Origin: Nitrospirota bacterium
GTDB lineage: Bacteria; Nitrospirota; Thermodesulfovibrionia; Thermodesulfovibrionales; UBA6898
Assembly (NCBI GenBank): GCA_021783515.1
Contig: JAJXTV010000017.1
Span: 17,157 to 81,156, forward strand
Direction: 5' to 3'
DNA: 64,000 nt
Below the pieces are notes generated by a model that did no database searches, was not told the DNA's origin, and saw nothing but the letters and a program-made list of their open reading frames with translations. The position numbers were made by a program, and so were the translations under genes. This document shows, in pieces, positions 35,285 through 45,282 of the stretch. Every line of letters starts with the position of its first letter. Positions within the stretch are counted from its first letter, which is position 1.

Positions 35285-35740
35285 ATGGAAAAGGCGGGCT
35301 CCCTGCTCGGTCCGGTCCTCAGGCAGCTCGGGATCGAAACGGGCGTCCGTCTCGAGCAGATGAAGCGCGAGTGGCACACCCTCTTCGACAAGCCCCTTTC
35401 CGCCCACATGTCTCCGGGCCGGCTTTCCGAGGGTGAGTTGCTGCTGTTTGTCGATTCCCCCATCTGGATCCAGCAGCTTACCTATTACCGGAAGGAGATA
35501 ACGGGCAAGCTTGCCCGTTACGGGGTAAAAGATGTGAAATTCCTGCTCGGAAGGGTCACGCGCCCCCGGCAGGTCCCCGACGCCCCGGCACCCCTGCCTC
35601 CGCTTTCCCCCGAAGAATCGGAGTTCGTGGAGAGATTAGAGCAGGCCGCCGGCAACCGCGAACTCGGCAGGGCGGTCAAGGCAGCCGCGGAGAGATCGAT
35701 CAGGGCAAAAAAAAAGAGCGGCCGTGCGCCGCTCCGTTAG
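35285..35740 (+). CDS. DUF721 / DciA-like protein
   Basis: The 151-residue protein has the DUF721 pattern: LLGPVLRQLGIETGVRLEQ, a conserved W in KREWHTLF, and ELLLFVDSPIWIQQLTYYRKE. DciA proteins of this family load the DnaB helicase. The C-terminal part is Pro-rich, then basic. The start directly follows the rpmB stop. Its last codons lie over the clpX terminator of the opposite strand. Confidence 0.85.
   Translation: MEKAGSLLGPVLRQLGIETGVRLEQMKREWHTLFDKPLSAHMSPGRLSEGELLLFVDSPIWIQQLTYYRKEITGKLARYGVKDVKFLLGRVTRPRQVPDAPAPLPPLSPEESEFVERLEQAAGNRELGRAVKAAAERSIRAKKKSGRAPLR
35707..35734 (-). terminator. Rho-independent terminator of clpX
   Basis: The hairpin GAGCGGC-CGTGC-GCCGCTC (35716-35734) is followed on the minus strand by nine Ts. 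It lies 28 bp after the clpX stop and inside the 3' end of the convergent DUF721 gene (KKKSGRAPLR). Confidence 0.92.
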
Positions 35741-35761
35741 GACATTCCCCGACGTTTCGTT

Positions 35762-37003
<1,242 letters not shown>

Positions 37004-37056
37004 CTAATCCTCCCATTCCGAAACTGGTCGCCCTACCCTCATATCATCCCCGCCTG

Positions 37057-37653
37057 CTAATCCTTTTTCTTCTTCATGCTGAAGATGACCTCGTCGACGA
37101 GACCGTATGCCTTCGCCTCATCGCCCGACATGAAGAAGTCCCTGTCGGTATCCTGGCGTATCTTGTCGAGCGGCTGGCCCGTATGCCCGGCGAGGATCGT
37201 GTTCAGCGTATCCTTCATTCTCAGGATCTCTTTGGCGTGTATCTCGATGTCGGTGGCCTGCCCCTGGAACCCGCCCATCGGCTGGTGGAGCATGATCCTC
37301 GAATGGGGAAGCGCATATCGTTTCCCCTTTGTGCCCGCCCCGAGCAGAAGGGCGCCCATGCTGGCCGCCTGCCCCACGCAATACGTGGCGATGTCCGGCT
37401 TGACGTACTGCATCGTGTCATAAATCGCAAGCCCCGACGAAACCACGCCCCCGGGAGAATTCACATAGATATGGATGTCCTTGTCCGGATCTTCGGTCTG
37501 CAGGAAGAGGATCTGGGCGATAACCGTATTGGCGACGGTGTCGTCGATCGCGCTGCCCAGAAAGATGATCCGGTCCTTCAGCAGTCGCGAGTAAATATCG
37601 TAGGCCCTCTCGGACCTGCCGGTCTGTTCTATAACAATAGGTATCACGCTCAT
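37057..37653 (-). CDS. clpP: ATP-dependent Clp protease proteolytic subunit
   Basis: The 198-residue serine peptidase has catalytic Ser in [19 protein letters not shown], catalytic His in [14 protein letters not shown], and the Asp in the C-terminal [19 protein letters not shown]. There is almost no propeptide. It follows tig by six bases. Confidence 0.98.
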   Translation of the reverse strand: MSVIPIVIEQTGRSERAYDIYSRLLKDRIIFLGSAIDDTVANTVIAQILFLQTEDPDKDIHIYVNSPGGVVSSGLAIYDTMQYVKPDIATYCVGQAASMGALLLGAGTKGKRYALPHSRIMLHQPMGGFQGQATDIEIHAKEILRMKDTLNTILAGHTGQPLDKIRQDTDRDFFMSGDEAKAYGLVDEVIFSMKKKKD

Positions 37654-37659
37654 AACGTA

Positions 37660-38952
37660 TTATGCTCCTTTAATGATTTCGGCCCGGGAGAATATCAGGT
37701 CCAGCACCTTCTCGTCCCTGACCGAATGCCTCAGGTTCTCAAGAGAGCCGTCCTTTGTCACGAAGAGGTTCATCACCGCCTCAGGAGTAGTCTGAAGGTG
37801 CCGCGCAAGCATCATGATCCTCGTCTTCATCTCCTCCTCGGTCACCGAGACCCCCTCTTTTTCCGCAATCGTATCAAGAAGGATAGTGGCCTTTGCATTG
37901 CGTACCGCCTTCGGCCTCATTTCCAGGGCGAGCTTCTCGTCGTCGTCAGGGGATTCCCCTTCCGCGCCCTGCGCCAGCTGCTGGGGCTGCTGCCTCGCAT
38001 GTTTTTCGTTGATGACAAGGGTCTCGAGCTCACGGTCGAGCACCGATTGGGGGATATCGAAATTATACTTCTCGATCAGCTGGTCGAGAAGTTTCGCCTT
38101 CTGCTCGTTGGCGGCCTTGTCTTTCTTCGCCTTAAGAATGCCCTCCCTCACCCTTTCCCTCAGCGATGCGAGCGACTCATGCCCGAAGTCTTTGGCGAGT
38201 TCGTCGTCGATGAGAGGCACTTTCTTCACCTTGACCTCTTTGACGGTAATCTTCAGGCGGTCGCCCTTGCTGCCTTCCTTGATCTCGCCTTCCTCAACCG
38301 CCGGCAGGACGATCTCGACAAGGTCACCTTTCTTTCTGCCTACCAACTCGTCGAGGATGCCCTTCGGGGTGAGGTTGTTCCCGAGGTTCATCACCTGGTC
38401 TTTTGCGGTCGAAAGCTCCTTTTCGCCTGCCGCATCGAGCTTCACATAGTCGATGACGATCAGGTCGTCGGCCCTGATCTCCCTGTCGACCACCTCGTAC
38501 ATCGCCCTTCCGTCCTGGAGCCCCTTGATCGTTTCGTCTATCTCTTTCTCTTCCACCTCGCACGCAATATCGTCGGCCTTCATGCCGTCGTAGGCGAGAT
38601 TGTCGATCCGCGGTCTGACTTCGACCGTAAGCGAGAACGCGAGCGGTTCGTTCCTTTTAAGCTCGAGCGCCCCCGCAAACTCGGGGAGGGTCACCGGCAC
38701 GAGCTCGGATTCCTTCAGCGCCTCGGAATAATACTTCGGCACGAGCCGGTCGATGATGTCGGCCTTGATATCGCCGCCGAACCGTTTCTCGATCATCGCG
38801 ACCGGCGCCTTTCCGTTCCTGAACCCGGGGATGCGCGAGCGCTGGCGAACGTTGTCGAGCGAGGCGGCATATTCCTTCTCGACGATATCGGCCGGAATCT
38901 CTATTTTAAGCCGTTTTTTTGTACTGCTGATATCTTCAACGGTAGCGCTCAA
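37660..38952 (-). CDS. tig: Trigger factor
   Basis: The trigger factor is the ribosome-bound chaperone and peptidyl-prolyl isomerase. The N-terminal ribosome-binding domain has the signature IPGFRNGKAPVAMIEKRFG, a PPIase domain follows (about 155-245; ADDLIVIDYVKL) and then a long helical C-terminal domain. An ATG lies at 38970, but AAGGAGG sits immediately after it. The TTG at 38952, 5 nt downstream of that site, therefore fits better and gives about 430 residues. It is the first gene of tig-clpP-clpX. Confidence 0.95.
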   Translation of the reverse strand: MSATVEDISSTKKRLKIEIPADIVEKEYAASLDNVRQRSRIPGFRNGKAPVAMIEKRFGGDIKADIIDRLVPKYYSEALKESELVPVTLPEFAGALELKRNEPLAFSLTVEVRPRIDNLAYDGMKADDIACEVEEKEIDETIKGLQDGRAMYEVVDREIRADDLIVIDYVKLDAAGEKELSTAKDQVMNLGNNLTPKGILDELVGRKKGDLVEIVLPAVEEGEIKEGSKGDRLKITVKEVKVKKVPLIDDELAKDFGHESLASLRERVREGILKAKKDKAANEQKAKLLDQLIEKYNFDIPQSVLDRELETLVINEKHARQQPQQLAQGAEGESPDDDEKLALEMRPKAVRNAKATILLDTIAEKEGVSVTEEEMKTRIMMLARHLQTTPEAVMNLFVTKDGSLENLRHSVRDEKVLDLIFSRAEIIKGA

Positions 38953-39070
38953 ATCACCCTCCTTAAGCATTTATCTACTCTAAAATAATACTTCTCAAAT
39001 AGTCAATTTGACTGAATCCGCCGGTTGCTCCTGGAAACATCGGACTTTTTCTGCTAAAGTGATTGGCGAG

Positions 39071-39895
39071 ATGGAAGATATCCTGATCACCAGCGCGTCC
39101 AACAGCCGCATCAAAGAAGCGATCCGGATCAGGGAGAGAAGGCGTCCCGGAGCGGAGAACCTCTTCTTCATCGAAGGCACCAAGATCGTCGGGATGGCCC
39201 TTGCCGCCCGTGTGGAGATGCGGGAGGTTTTCTTTGCCGATCATTTCGCCGCGAAGAAGGAAGGCGGGGATCTCTTGCGGCTCCTTTCAGAAACGGCAGC
39301 GGCTGTCTGCAGGGTTGCAGACCACGTTTTTGCAAAGCTGTCCGATACCGAGGCACCGCAGGGGATAGCGGCAGTCGTCTCGTATCCCATACTGTCGCTC
39401 GACACCCTTCCGCCCGTTTCCCCCACGCTTTGTGTGGTAATCGACGGCGTCAGGGACCCGGGAAACCTGGGGACTATCATACGGACATCCGACGCCGCGG
39501 GGGCGGATGCGGTCATCCTGCTCGAGGGTACGTGCGACGCCTTCAGCACGAAGGTCATACGAGCGACCGCCGGCAGCATCTTCAACCTGCCGCTGGCGCT
39601 CTCCGGATACGATGAGCTATCTGCCTGGCTGCAGAAGCGCGGAATGCGCATTGCGGTCACGGCGGCGGACGCGGCCCTGTCGATCTTCGATGCCGACCTG
39701 ACCGGTCCGATCGCCTTCGTCTTCGGAAACGAGGCTAGCGGAGTGAGAAAGCCGATCAGGGATGCCGCGGACCTTGCCGTCAGAATCCCTCTTTATGGAA
39801 AGGCCGAGAGTCTGAACGTCGCGACAGCTGCAGCCATTTGTCTCTACGAGGCGGTCAGGCAGAGAACAGGAAGCCGCATTCCTAGAACTCTTTGA
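39071..39895 (+). CDS. TrmH (SpoU) family RNA 2'-O-methyltransferase
   Basis: The 274-residue SPOUT enzyme has an N-terminal substrate-binding domain (ITSASNSRIKEAIRIRERRR; FFIEGTKIV). The knotted SAM domain shows the three family motifs: DGVRDPGNLGTIIRTSDAAG, VFGNEASGVRK and IPLYGKAESLNVATAAAI. It probably methylates a ribose in rRNA (RlmB/TsnR type); the target is not known. ATG 39071 starts the conserved region; an upstream ATG would only add unconserved residues. Its end overlaps the convergent gene by 14 bases. Confidence 0.92.
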   Translation: MEDILITSASNSRIKEAIRIRERRRPGAENLFFIEGTKIVGMALAARVEMREVFFADHFAAKKEGGDLLRLLSETAAAVCRVADHVFAKLSDTEAPQGIAAVVSYPILSLDTLPPVSPTLCVVIDGVRDPGNLGTIIRTSDAAGADAVILLEGTCDAFSTKVIRATAGSIFNLPLALSGYDELSAWLQKRGMRIAVTAADAALSIFDADLTGPIAFVFGNEASGVRKPIRDAADLAVRIPLYGKAESLNVATAAAICLYEAVRQRTGSRIPRTL

Positions 39896-40292
39896 AGACC
39901 TTCGCGAGCGAATCGCCGGCGACGTGAATCCTGAATTCGTTGAAATATCCGAAGGGCGTCGTCATGACCGCATAGCCGGTCCGTTCGAGACGCTCCAACA
40001 CCTCCCCGAGTAATTTTCGCGCGAAATCAGGGGAGGATTTGCTCGACGAAAGATGATTAAAGGAGTGCAATACGATATTCTTCGTCCCGAACTTCCCGGC
40101 GATCCATTTTGCATTCTTTGCGAATTTCTGGACAACACCCTCGTACTTGTCTTCGTCCTCCGCTTCGCAGTGAAAAAAGATGACGACCGCATGGTCGGCC
40201 TTTTCCTCTTTGTCGACGTCCGGCGCGTCCGGAAGCGTCTTCGACGCGGTCTTGTACCACCATTCTTTCGTGTAGAACATCAGAAGTTTCAT
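39882..40292 (-). CDS. Stand-alone archaeal-type threonyl-tRNA synthetase editing domain
   Basis: The 136-residue protein matches the N-terminal editing domain of archaeal ThrRS (DTD-like fold). It shows VLHSFNHLSSSKSSPDFARK and the end PFGYFNEFRIHVAGDSLAK, which correspond to the archaeal HLSSS and PFG motifs. In archaea this domain removes serine from tRNA-Thr, and the fold is shared with D-aminoacyl-tRNA deacylases. No synthetase is attached or adjacent. A trans-editing role is inferred. Confidence 0.75.
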   Translation of the reverse strand: MKLLMFYTKEWWYKTASKTLPDAPDVDKEEKADHAVVIFFHCEAEDEDKYEGVVQKFAKNAKWIAGKFGTKNIVLHSFNHLSSSKSSPDFARKLLGEVLERLERTGYAVMTTPFGYFNEFRIHVAGDSLAKVFKEF

Positions 40293-40310
40293 AAGTGGTT
40301 TTTCGCCTTG

Positions 40311-41348
40311 CTATCTCCCGTTGCTCCGGAATCCTTTCAACTGAGTGTGTTCGATCAACTGATCAAGCGTCTTTAGGGTGAAGACCTTACCACGCGTTGC
40401 CAGGATCATCTTCTTCATATCTTCACGCCTGACTCCAAATCCACGGCCTCCGATGCAGGCTATAACCTCATACTTGGGTTTCCCCTTCGGTCGGTCTGCC
40501 ATGCTCAATTCGCCTAAGTGTTGGATACGCGTTACCTTATCGCGCGCGGTGCCGTCATCTTCGGTAATCTTGGCTTCTATTATTACCTGTGGGTTAAACT
40601 CGCTCGGGATAATAAAATCGGGCGTCTGATCGAAGCCCTGAATTTTTTCGGCCCTTTTAGTCTTCCTGAAGCTGATGCCTGCCCCGCTCAACACTTCTTC
40701 TATGGCGGATTCGAGACTGTCGCCCACCAACTCGCTTACCGAATCGCGGTGGCCGGCAAACGGCCGTCCCAGAAAGCGCTCATAAAGAAGCATCGCATAG
40801 GGGACGCCCATGCCGGAGAGATGACGAATGCTGTCTAATCCATCTTTTGTGTCCGCCTTGTCGAGCCGGTGGAGCTGTCCGCCGTTCACTTCGGGAACGC
40901 CCTGCGCAAGCAAATGACAAGCGGTATCGACAAGGGCCTGAAGCCGAGCCTTCATGACACCTGAAACACGCAGCGGCTTTGCCGGTGCCATGCGGACGTT
41001 CCTATCAAGGGTTCGGATAAAACCCTGTGCAACGTTTACGCCTGTCCTCCGGGTCGCCACATAACCCCACTCGGGCGGGGTAAAGCCGAGCATAGCCCGC
41101 AGGACCACAAAGGCTATCGGTTCGGCAATCACAGCAGGAGTGATCTTGTCAGGGGTAAACATACTGAACCCCGCGGTTGCCGATTTCAATGCCTCGTACC
41201 CGCGCTCGAACAGTGGATAGTCGACGAAACCTGCTCCCTTTGGCATCGTGAGAAACTCAGACTCAAGACATGAGAAAACGGCATCGACATACTGTTCAGG
41301 CTCTTTGAGTATTTCTTCGAGGTCCACTTCAAAAGGATACTTCGGCAT
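40311..41348 (-). CDS. Putative restriction endonuclease (PD-(D/E)XK)
   Basis: The 345-residue protein overlaps the 3' end of the methyltransferase gene by 20 bases. Its C-terminal part holds a PD-(D/E)XK-like core: TPDFIIPSEF (Asp244) and VIIEAKITEDDG (Glu258, Lys260), followed by a TARDKVTRIQHLGE helix. The N-terminal 200 residues are helical and of unknown role, perhaps DNA recognition. ATG at 41348, 6 nt after GGAGG, starts the conserved-looking frame; an upstream start would enter the methyltransferase. The pairing suggests a type II-like system; the target sequence is unknown. Confidence 0.78.
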   Translation of the reverse strand: MPKYPFEVDLEEILKEPEQYVDAVFSCLESEFLTMPKGAGFVDYPLFERGYEALKSATAGFSMFTPDKITPAVIAEPIAFVVLRAMLGFTPPEWGYVATRRTGVNVAQGFIRTLDRNVRMAPAKPLRVSGVMKARLQALVDTACHLLAQGVPEVNGGQLHRLDKADTKDGLDSIRHLSGMGVPYAMLLYERFLGRPFAGHRDSVSELVGDSLESAIEEVLSGAGISFRKTKRAEKIQGFDQTPDFIIPSEFNPQVIIEAKITEDDGTARDKVTRIQHLGELSMADRPKGKPKYEVIACIGGRGFGVRREDMKKMILATRGKVFTLKTLDQLIEHTQLKGFRSNGR

Positions 41349-43530
41349 ATTTCCCTCCATAGGCAGCAGCCTTCTCCCTGACCATAAGCGGCTCCTTTTT
41401 CCCGCCTGCCGGTTTGGCACCGTTGAGATTTTTACTCACCTTAGCCCAGCCGCCAAACCGCTCCAGCCATTTCTCAACGGCAGCAATGCGCTCCTCGGTT
41501 CCCTTCCCCTTGTCCCATTCTTTACGCAAAGACCATACAGCAAGCCTGATAAGGTGGCCATAGGCAACACATCGCATATCGCCCTGAGACGGCGCAACGC
41601 CGCCCTGCTCCAACTTCGCGATGTCCGCCTTTACCAATCGGGCAACGCCGGCAGGCGTATCGGCAAGCCATTGTCTTGGCACAACTCCGGTTGAACGACA
41701 GACGAAAACAGTATCGATAATCGAAGATCCGGTCCCGCTGATATGGATCGAGGCGCCCATTTCCGCCGGGCTGGGCAGTGAGGCCGAACAGGTCAGCTTC
41801 GCATCCAACATCGCTACAGCGATAGGAATGTATGCCCTTATGTCGTTATGGTGGTAGGTGAAAACAAGGGGACGGCCTGTTTTAAGGGCCTTTCCCATCC
41901 GCCGAAACACCCTGGATAGACCCTCCGTAAAATGTCCGAGGTCCCTGCCCATATTTTCGTTGCCGGTGAGTTCGTCCGGGTTCCGCGTAGATGCCATAGC
42001 GAACGCCGGGGAAGACTTGCCCACCAGCCGTCTCAGCCAGACGTAGCAAAAATCCATGAGTTCGGCATACTGGACGTTGCCGAAATAGGGTGGATCGGTA
42101 AAAACCGCATCCAAAGATGCTGCGTTCAGGTCAGTCGCAGCGGCGTCTGCGCACCGGATATCTATCCCGCGCAAAACCGACCCGTTGAGCCGGTCGCCGA
42201 TCCATTCATTATTAATGGGAACGATTTCTTTCCCCTGTTTATTGTGGCGCACCTCGAACGGGTCGTCGCAATATGCCTTAGCCTTGCGGAACTTCTCGAT
42301 AATGTTGGCCCACCCTCCGCTTCCGACGCAGATCTTCTTTTTTGCATCCATGATGCCGAGGAGGTTCGATTCGCACTGCACCAGCCCGACAGGGAAGCCG
42401 TGGACGGAAAAAATATCGAGAGATTTTAAAACGACCGAATCGTACCGGCAGAGCATGTTCTGATACCGGAGGAGATCTGATAGGTTAGTAGCGAGCGCGT
42501 TCCTTATCCGGTCATCAGAAATAGAGGATATAGCCCGGGCGCTCATCTCGAGCCCCAAAAGCTGCCTTGAGTTGAACATCTCCGAATACCGTTTATAGCC
42601 CCAGCGATGAAGCCTGTCTGTCTCGTCCCCTTTTGGTATCTTGTCGCGGGGGACAAAAGCAGGACGTATTGCTTCTAATCCGGTTTCCGCCTCCTCATAT
42701 CGAGACAGGTCCTTTTCATCAGGCTTTTTGAAAAACCTGCCGCGATGCTTGTCTTTGCATTTTGAGCAATGATATTCGATCGCAAATAGCCTGTGTTGCG
42801 GGGGCCCGGATTTGGGAGAAGGAAAGGAATTGACTGTCTTGCAATGCGGGCATTCGCAATGGCTTCGATGCGCCGGGCCTGCCTCGATCAGCCTTGAGGA
42901 GCAAGATCCGCACTTGCCGGGTTTGCTTCTGTCGGCAACCTCTGAAAGTTCGCCGCAGGAGGGGCAGACAAAGACATTCTTGGGATGTCGCACGTCGGCA
43001 GAAAGAAGGTAGCCAGGGAAAAGATCGAAAGACTTCCCGCATCCGCTACAGTCTTTGACTTTGACCCATAAAAAATATTTGACGTGCGCGCCCGTGTCCC
43101 CGCATATCGTGCAGCGTGTCCGGTAAAACCGGCCGATATCTTTCTCCAAAGACAACTTTAATTCTTCAGCCGCTTCGTCATAAGCCTTTAGATCAAGGTG
43201 TTCGATCTCTTGCTTGACGATCCAGTAGGACATTGGATTGATGTCAAAGCCGATCACATCGCAACCGACACGATTTGCTTCAAGAAGGGGAGTTCCGCCG
43301 CCCATGAAAGGGTCGGCAATGCGAAGCCCCGGAAAATTGTTACTTCCGTAAAAGATTTCACGCAAAGGCTTCGACCCAAACTCAGATAATATCAGCCCGC
43401 GAAAAAGCGTCCCAGGCCGCCTTGCAAACCACTTGTGCACGGCTATAACAGGGCGGTAGTTCTGCTGGATCTGCTTTTCCCGAAGGGCGAGATTGGCGAT
43501 AAAAGGTATATCAAAATCACGTTCGATCAT
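41329..43530 (-). CDS. DNA methyltransferase with zinc-ribbon inserts (COG1743-like)
   Basis: The 733-residue protein has a SAM-binding motif I ADPFMGGGTPLLEANRVG (72-89), then GFDINPM, and a distant catalytic motif TDPPYFGNVQYAELM (478-492), as for adenine-N6 or cytosine-N4 enzymes. Between about 140 and 260 lie at least five CxxC-type pairs (C140/C143, C161/C164, C189/C192, C207/C210, C227/C230, C255/C258), forming zinc ribbons. It is the first gene of a two-gene unit with the endonuclease and is divergent from suhB. It looks like a mobile accessory module, but no mobility genes are adjacent. Confidence 0.88.
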   Translation of the reverse strand: MIERDFDIPFIANLALREKQIQQNYRPVIAVHKWFARRPGTLFRGLILSEFGSKPLREIFYGSNNFPGLRIADPFMGGGTPLLEANRVGCDVIGFDINPMSYWIVKQEIEHLDLKAYDEAAEELKLSLEKDIGRFYRTRCTICGDTGAHVKYFLWVKVKDCSGCGKSFDLFPGYLLSADVRHPKNVFVCPSCGELSEVADRSKPGKCGSCSSRLIEAGPAHRSHCECPHCKTVNSFPSPKSGPPQHRLFAIEYHCSKCKDKHRGRFFKKPDEKDLSRYEEAETGLEAIRPAFVPRDKIPKGDETDRLHRWGYKRYSEMFNSRQLLGLEMSARAISSISDDRIRNALATNLSDLLRYQNMLCRYDSVVLKSLDIFSVHGFPVGLVQCESNLLGIMDAKKKICVGSGGWANIIEKFRKAKAYCDDPFEVRHNKQGKEIVPINNEWIGDRLNGSVLRGIDIRCADAAATDLNAASLDAVFTDPPYFGNVQYAELMDFCYVWLRRLVGKSSPAFAMASTRNPDELTGNENMGRDLGHFTEGLSRVFRRMGKALKTGRPLVFTYHHNDIRAYIPIAVAMLDAKLTCSASLPSPAEMGASIHISGTGSSIIDTVFVCRSTGVVPRQWLADTPAGVARLVKADIAKLEQGGVAPSQGDMRCVAYGHLIRLAVWSLRKEWDKGKGTEERIAAVEKWLERFGGWAKVSKNLNGAKPAGGKKEPLMVREKAAAYGGKYAEVSF

Positions 43531-43668
43531 TGGGGTTGCATCATTATATCAGATAACGTAAAACTGGAGCAGGCGGTCTGCAAGCGAATTGCCTTCCCAC
43601 TAAAGAAGGAATGCACTACTGCATCAAATACATACAGATAGGGTTTTCAGATGTGATATTATGTTTTC

Positions 43669-44484
43669 ATGACGGATACCCTTCTTAACGAACTCCTCAA
43701 AACCGCCGTCTCGGCCGCGCGGCTTGCGGGCGACATCATTATTAAGAACCTCGGCCATCTCTCGAAGGAGGACGTCCAGACGAAGCAGGCCTTCGACTTC
43801 GTCACGAAGGTCGACCGGTGGTCGGAGGCGGTGATCATGCAGACGATCAGGGAGAAATTCCCCTCGCACCGTTTCCTGACAGAAGAAACGCTGAAACAGG
43901 AAGACACCGGAGACTACCGGTGGATCATAGACCCGCTCGACGGGACGACGAATTTTATCCACGGCTACCCGATGTTTTCCGTCTCAATCGCCCTTGAATA
44001 CAAGAGCGAAATCATCATGGGCGTCGTCTTCGACCCGCTGAAAGACGAGCTCTTCCATGCGGTGAAGGGCGGTGGATCGTATCTGAATAATCATACGATC
44101 TCGGGCTCGGCCACAACCGACCTCGGCAGGAGCCTTGTCGCAACGGGGTTCCCCTTCCGTTCGAAGGAAATGATCGATCAATATCTCCGCGCCTTCAAGA
44201 ATATCTTTCTTGAAGTAAGCGATATACGCCGCGCCGGATCGGCGGCATTAGACCTCGCGTATATCGCGGCCGGCAGACTGGAAGGCTTCTTCGAGCTGAA
44301 CCTGAGCCCCTGGGACATCGCAGCCGGCAGCATCCTCATCACCGAGGCAGGAGGGGCGATCACCGATTTCGGGGGAGGCAATACCTATTTGTCGACGGGG
44401 AACGTCGTCGCGGGCAATAAAGAGATGCAAGGGGAAATTCTGGCTAAAGTGCAGCAGGTATTCCGGGGGATGGTCGATAAATAG
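43669..44484 (+). CDS. suhB: Inositol monophosphatase family protein
   Basis: The 271-residue metal-dependent phosphatase has the motifs EETLKQ (metal-binding Glu), WIIDPLDGTTNFIHGYPMF, and SPWDIAAGSILITEAGG. The family dephosphorylates myo-inositol-1-phosphate or related sugar phosphates; SuhB also binds RNA polymerase in enterobacteria. The substrate here is undetermined. Cytoplasmic, no signal peptide. Confidence 0.92.
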   Translation: MTDTLLNELLKTAVSAARLAGDIIIKNLGHLSKEDVQTKQAFDFVTKVDRWSEAVIMQTIREKFPSHRFLTEETLKQEDTGDYRWIIDPLDGTTNFIHGYPMFSVSIALEYKSEIIMGVVFDPLKDELFHAVKGGGSYLNNHTISGSATTDLGRSLVATGFPFRSKEMIDQYLRAFKNIFLEVSDIRRAGSAALDLAYIAAGRLEGFFELNLSPWDIAAGSILITEAGGAITDFGGGNTYLSTGNVVAGNKEMQGEILAKVQQVFRGMVDK

Positions 44485-44520
44485 CGCGCTGATCGCTGAC
44501 GAATGGCAGCCAGACGCTTC

Positions 44521-45282
44521 CTACAGCCCGGTCGGTGAGTCAATAAATTCCACGGCGAGCCCGAGTTTCTTCTTCAGCATCTTTCCGACCGCCTTCACTC
44601 CGAACGTCTCTGTGGCATAGTGGCCGGAAAAGACAAGGTTCACCTTCATCTCCTTTGCGAGATGATAGGCGCTATGGGAAGCTTCACCCGTAAGGAAGGT
44701 ATCTATCCCCAGATCCTCTGCGTCGTGGATCGCGGACCATCCGCCCCCCGAAACAACGCCGATGTTGCGGACCTTTCTCCCGAAATCTACGTACCATGAC
44801 CTCACCTTGAGGGTCTTATCCACGCGTTTGACGAATTCAGTCATCGACACTGGCGTTTTGGTCATTCCCCGGTACCCTATCCTCTTGCCGTGGTATTCGC
44901 CGAATTCGCCCGTCTTCCTGAGCGAAAGGACCCGCAGAAGCTCGGCATTGTTTCCGTATCGCGGATGCCAGTCAAGCGGAAGATGGCATGCGTAAAGAGA
45001 GATGGCCGAATCCAGCAAAGTCTTGATCCTTCTTCCCGTCACCCCGCTTACGGACTTCAGTCCTCCCCAGATGAGCCCGTGATGGACGAGCAGAAAATCG
45101 ACGTGCTTCTCCTTCGCCATCTCGAACGTCTCTTCACAGGCGTCGACCGCAAGACCTATCTTGGTGACCCGTTCCCCTCCTTCGACCTGAAGCCCGTTTA
45201 TGCTGTCGTCTTTCGGGAACTCGGAAAGGGAGAGCTCTGAATCGAGGAATGCGACGAGCTTCCGGAGCCCTATCGCCGTCAC
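44521..45282 (-). CDS. Nif3-like dinuclear metal center protein
   Basis: The 253-residue protein belongs to the Nif3/YbgI family (GTP cyclohydrolase 1 type 2-like), with metal-binding VHHGLIWGG, CHLPLDWHP and the C-terminal FSGHYATETFGVKAVG. The biochemical role is not settled in the family. The start overlaps the lapB stop by four bases; it is the last gene of the proA-to-nif3 run. Confidence 0.92.
   Translation of the reverse strand: MTAIGLRKLVAFLDSELSLSEFPKDDSINGLQVEGGERVTKIGLAVDACEETFEMAKEKHVDFLLVHHGLIWGGLKSVSGVTGRRIKTLLDSAISLYACHLPLDWHPRYGNNAELLRVLSLRKTGEFGEYHGKRIGYRGMTKTPVSMTEFVKRVDKTLKVRSWYVDFGRKVRNIGVVSGGGWSAIHDAEDLGIDTFLTGEASHSAYHLAKEMKVNLVFSGHYATETFGVKAVGKMLKKKLGLAVEFIDSPTGL

Noticed and set aside
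37183..38988. 601-residue plus-strand open frame
   Set aside because: It is the antisense shadow of clpP and tig, both unmistakable on the minus strand.
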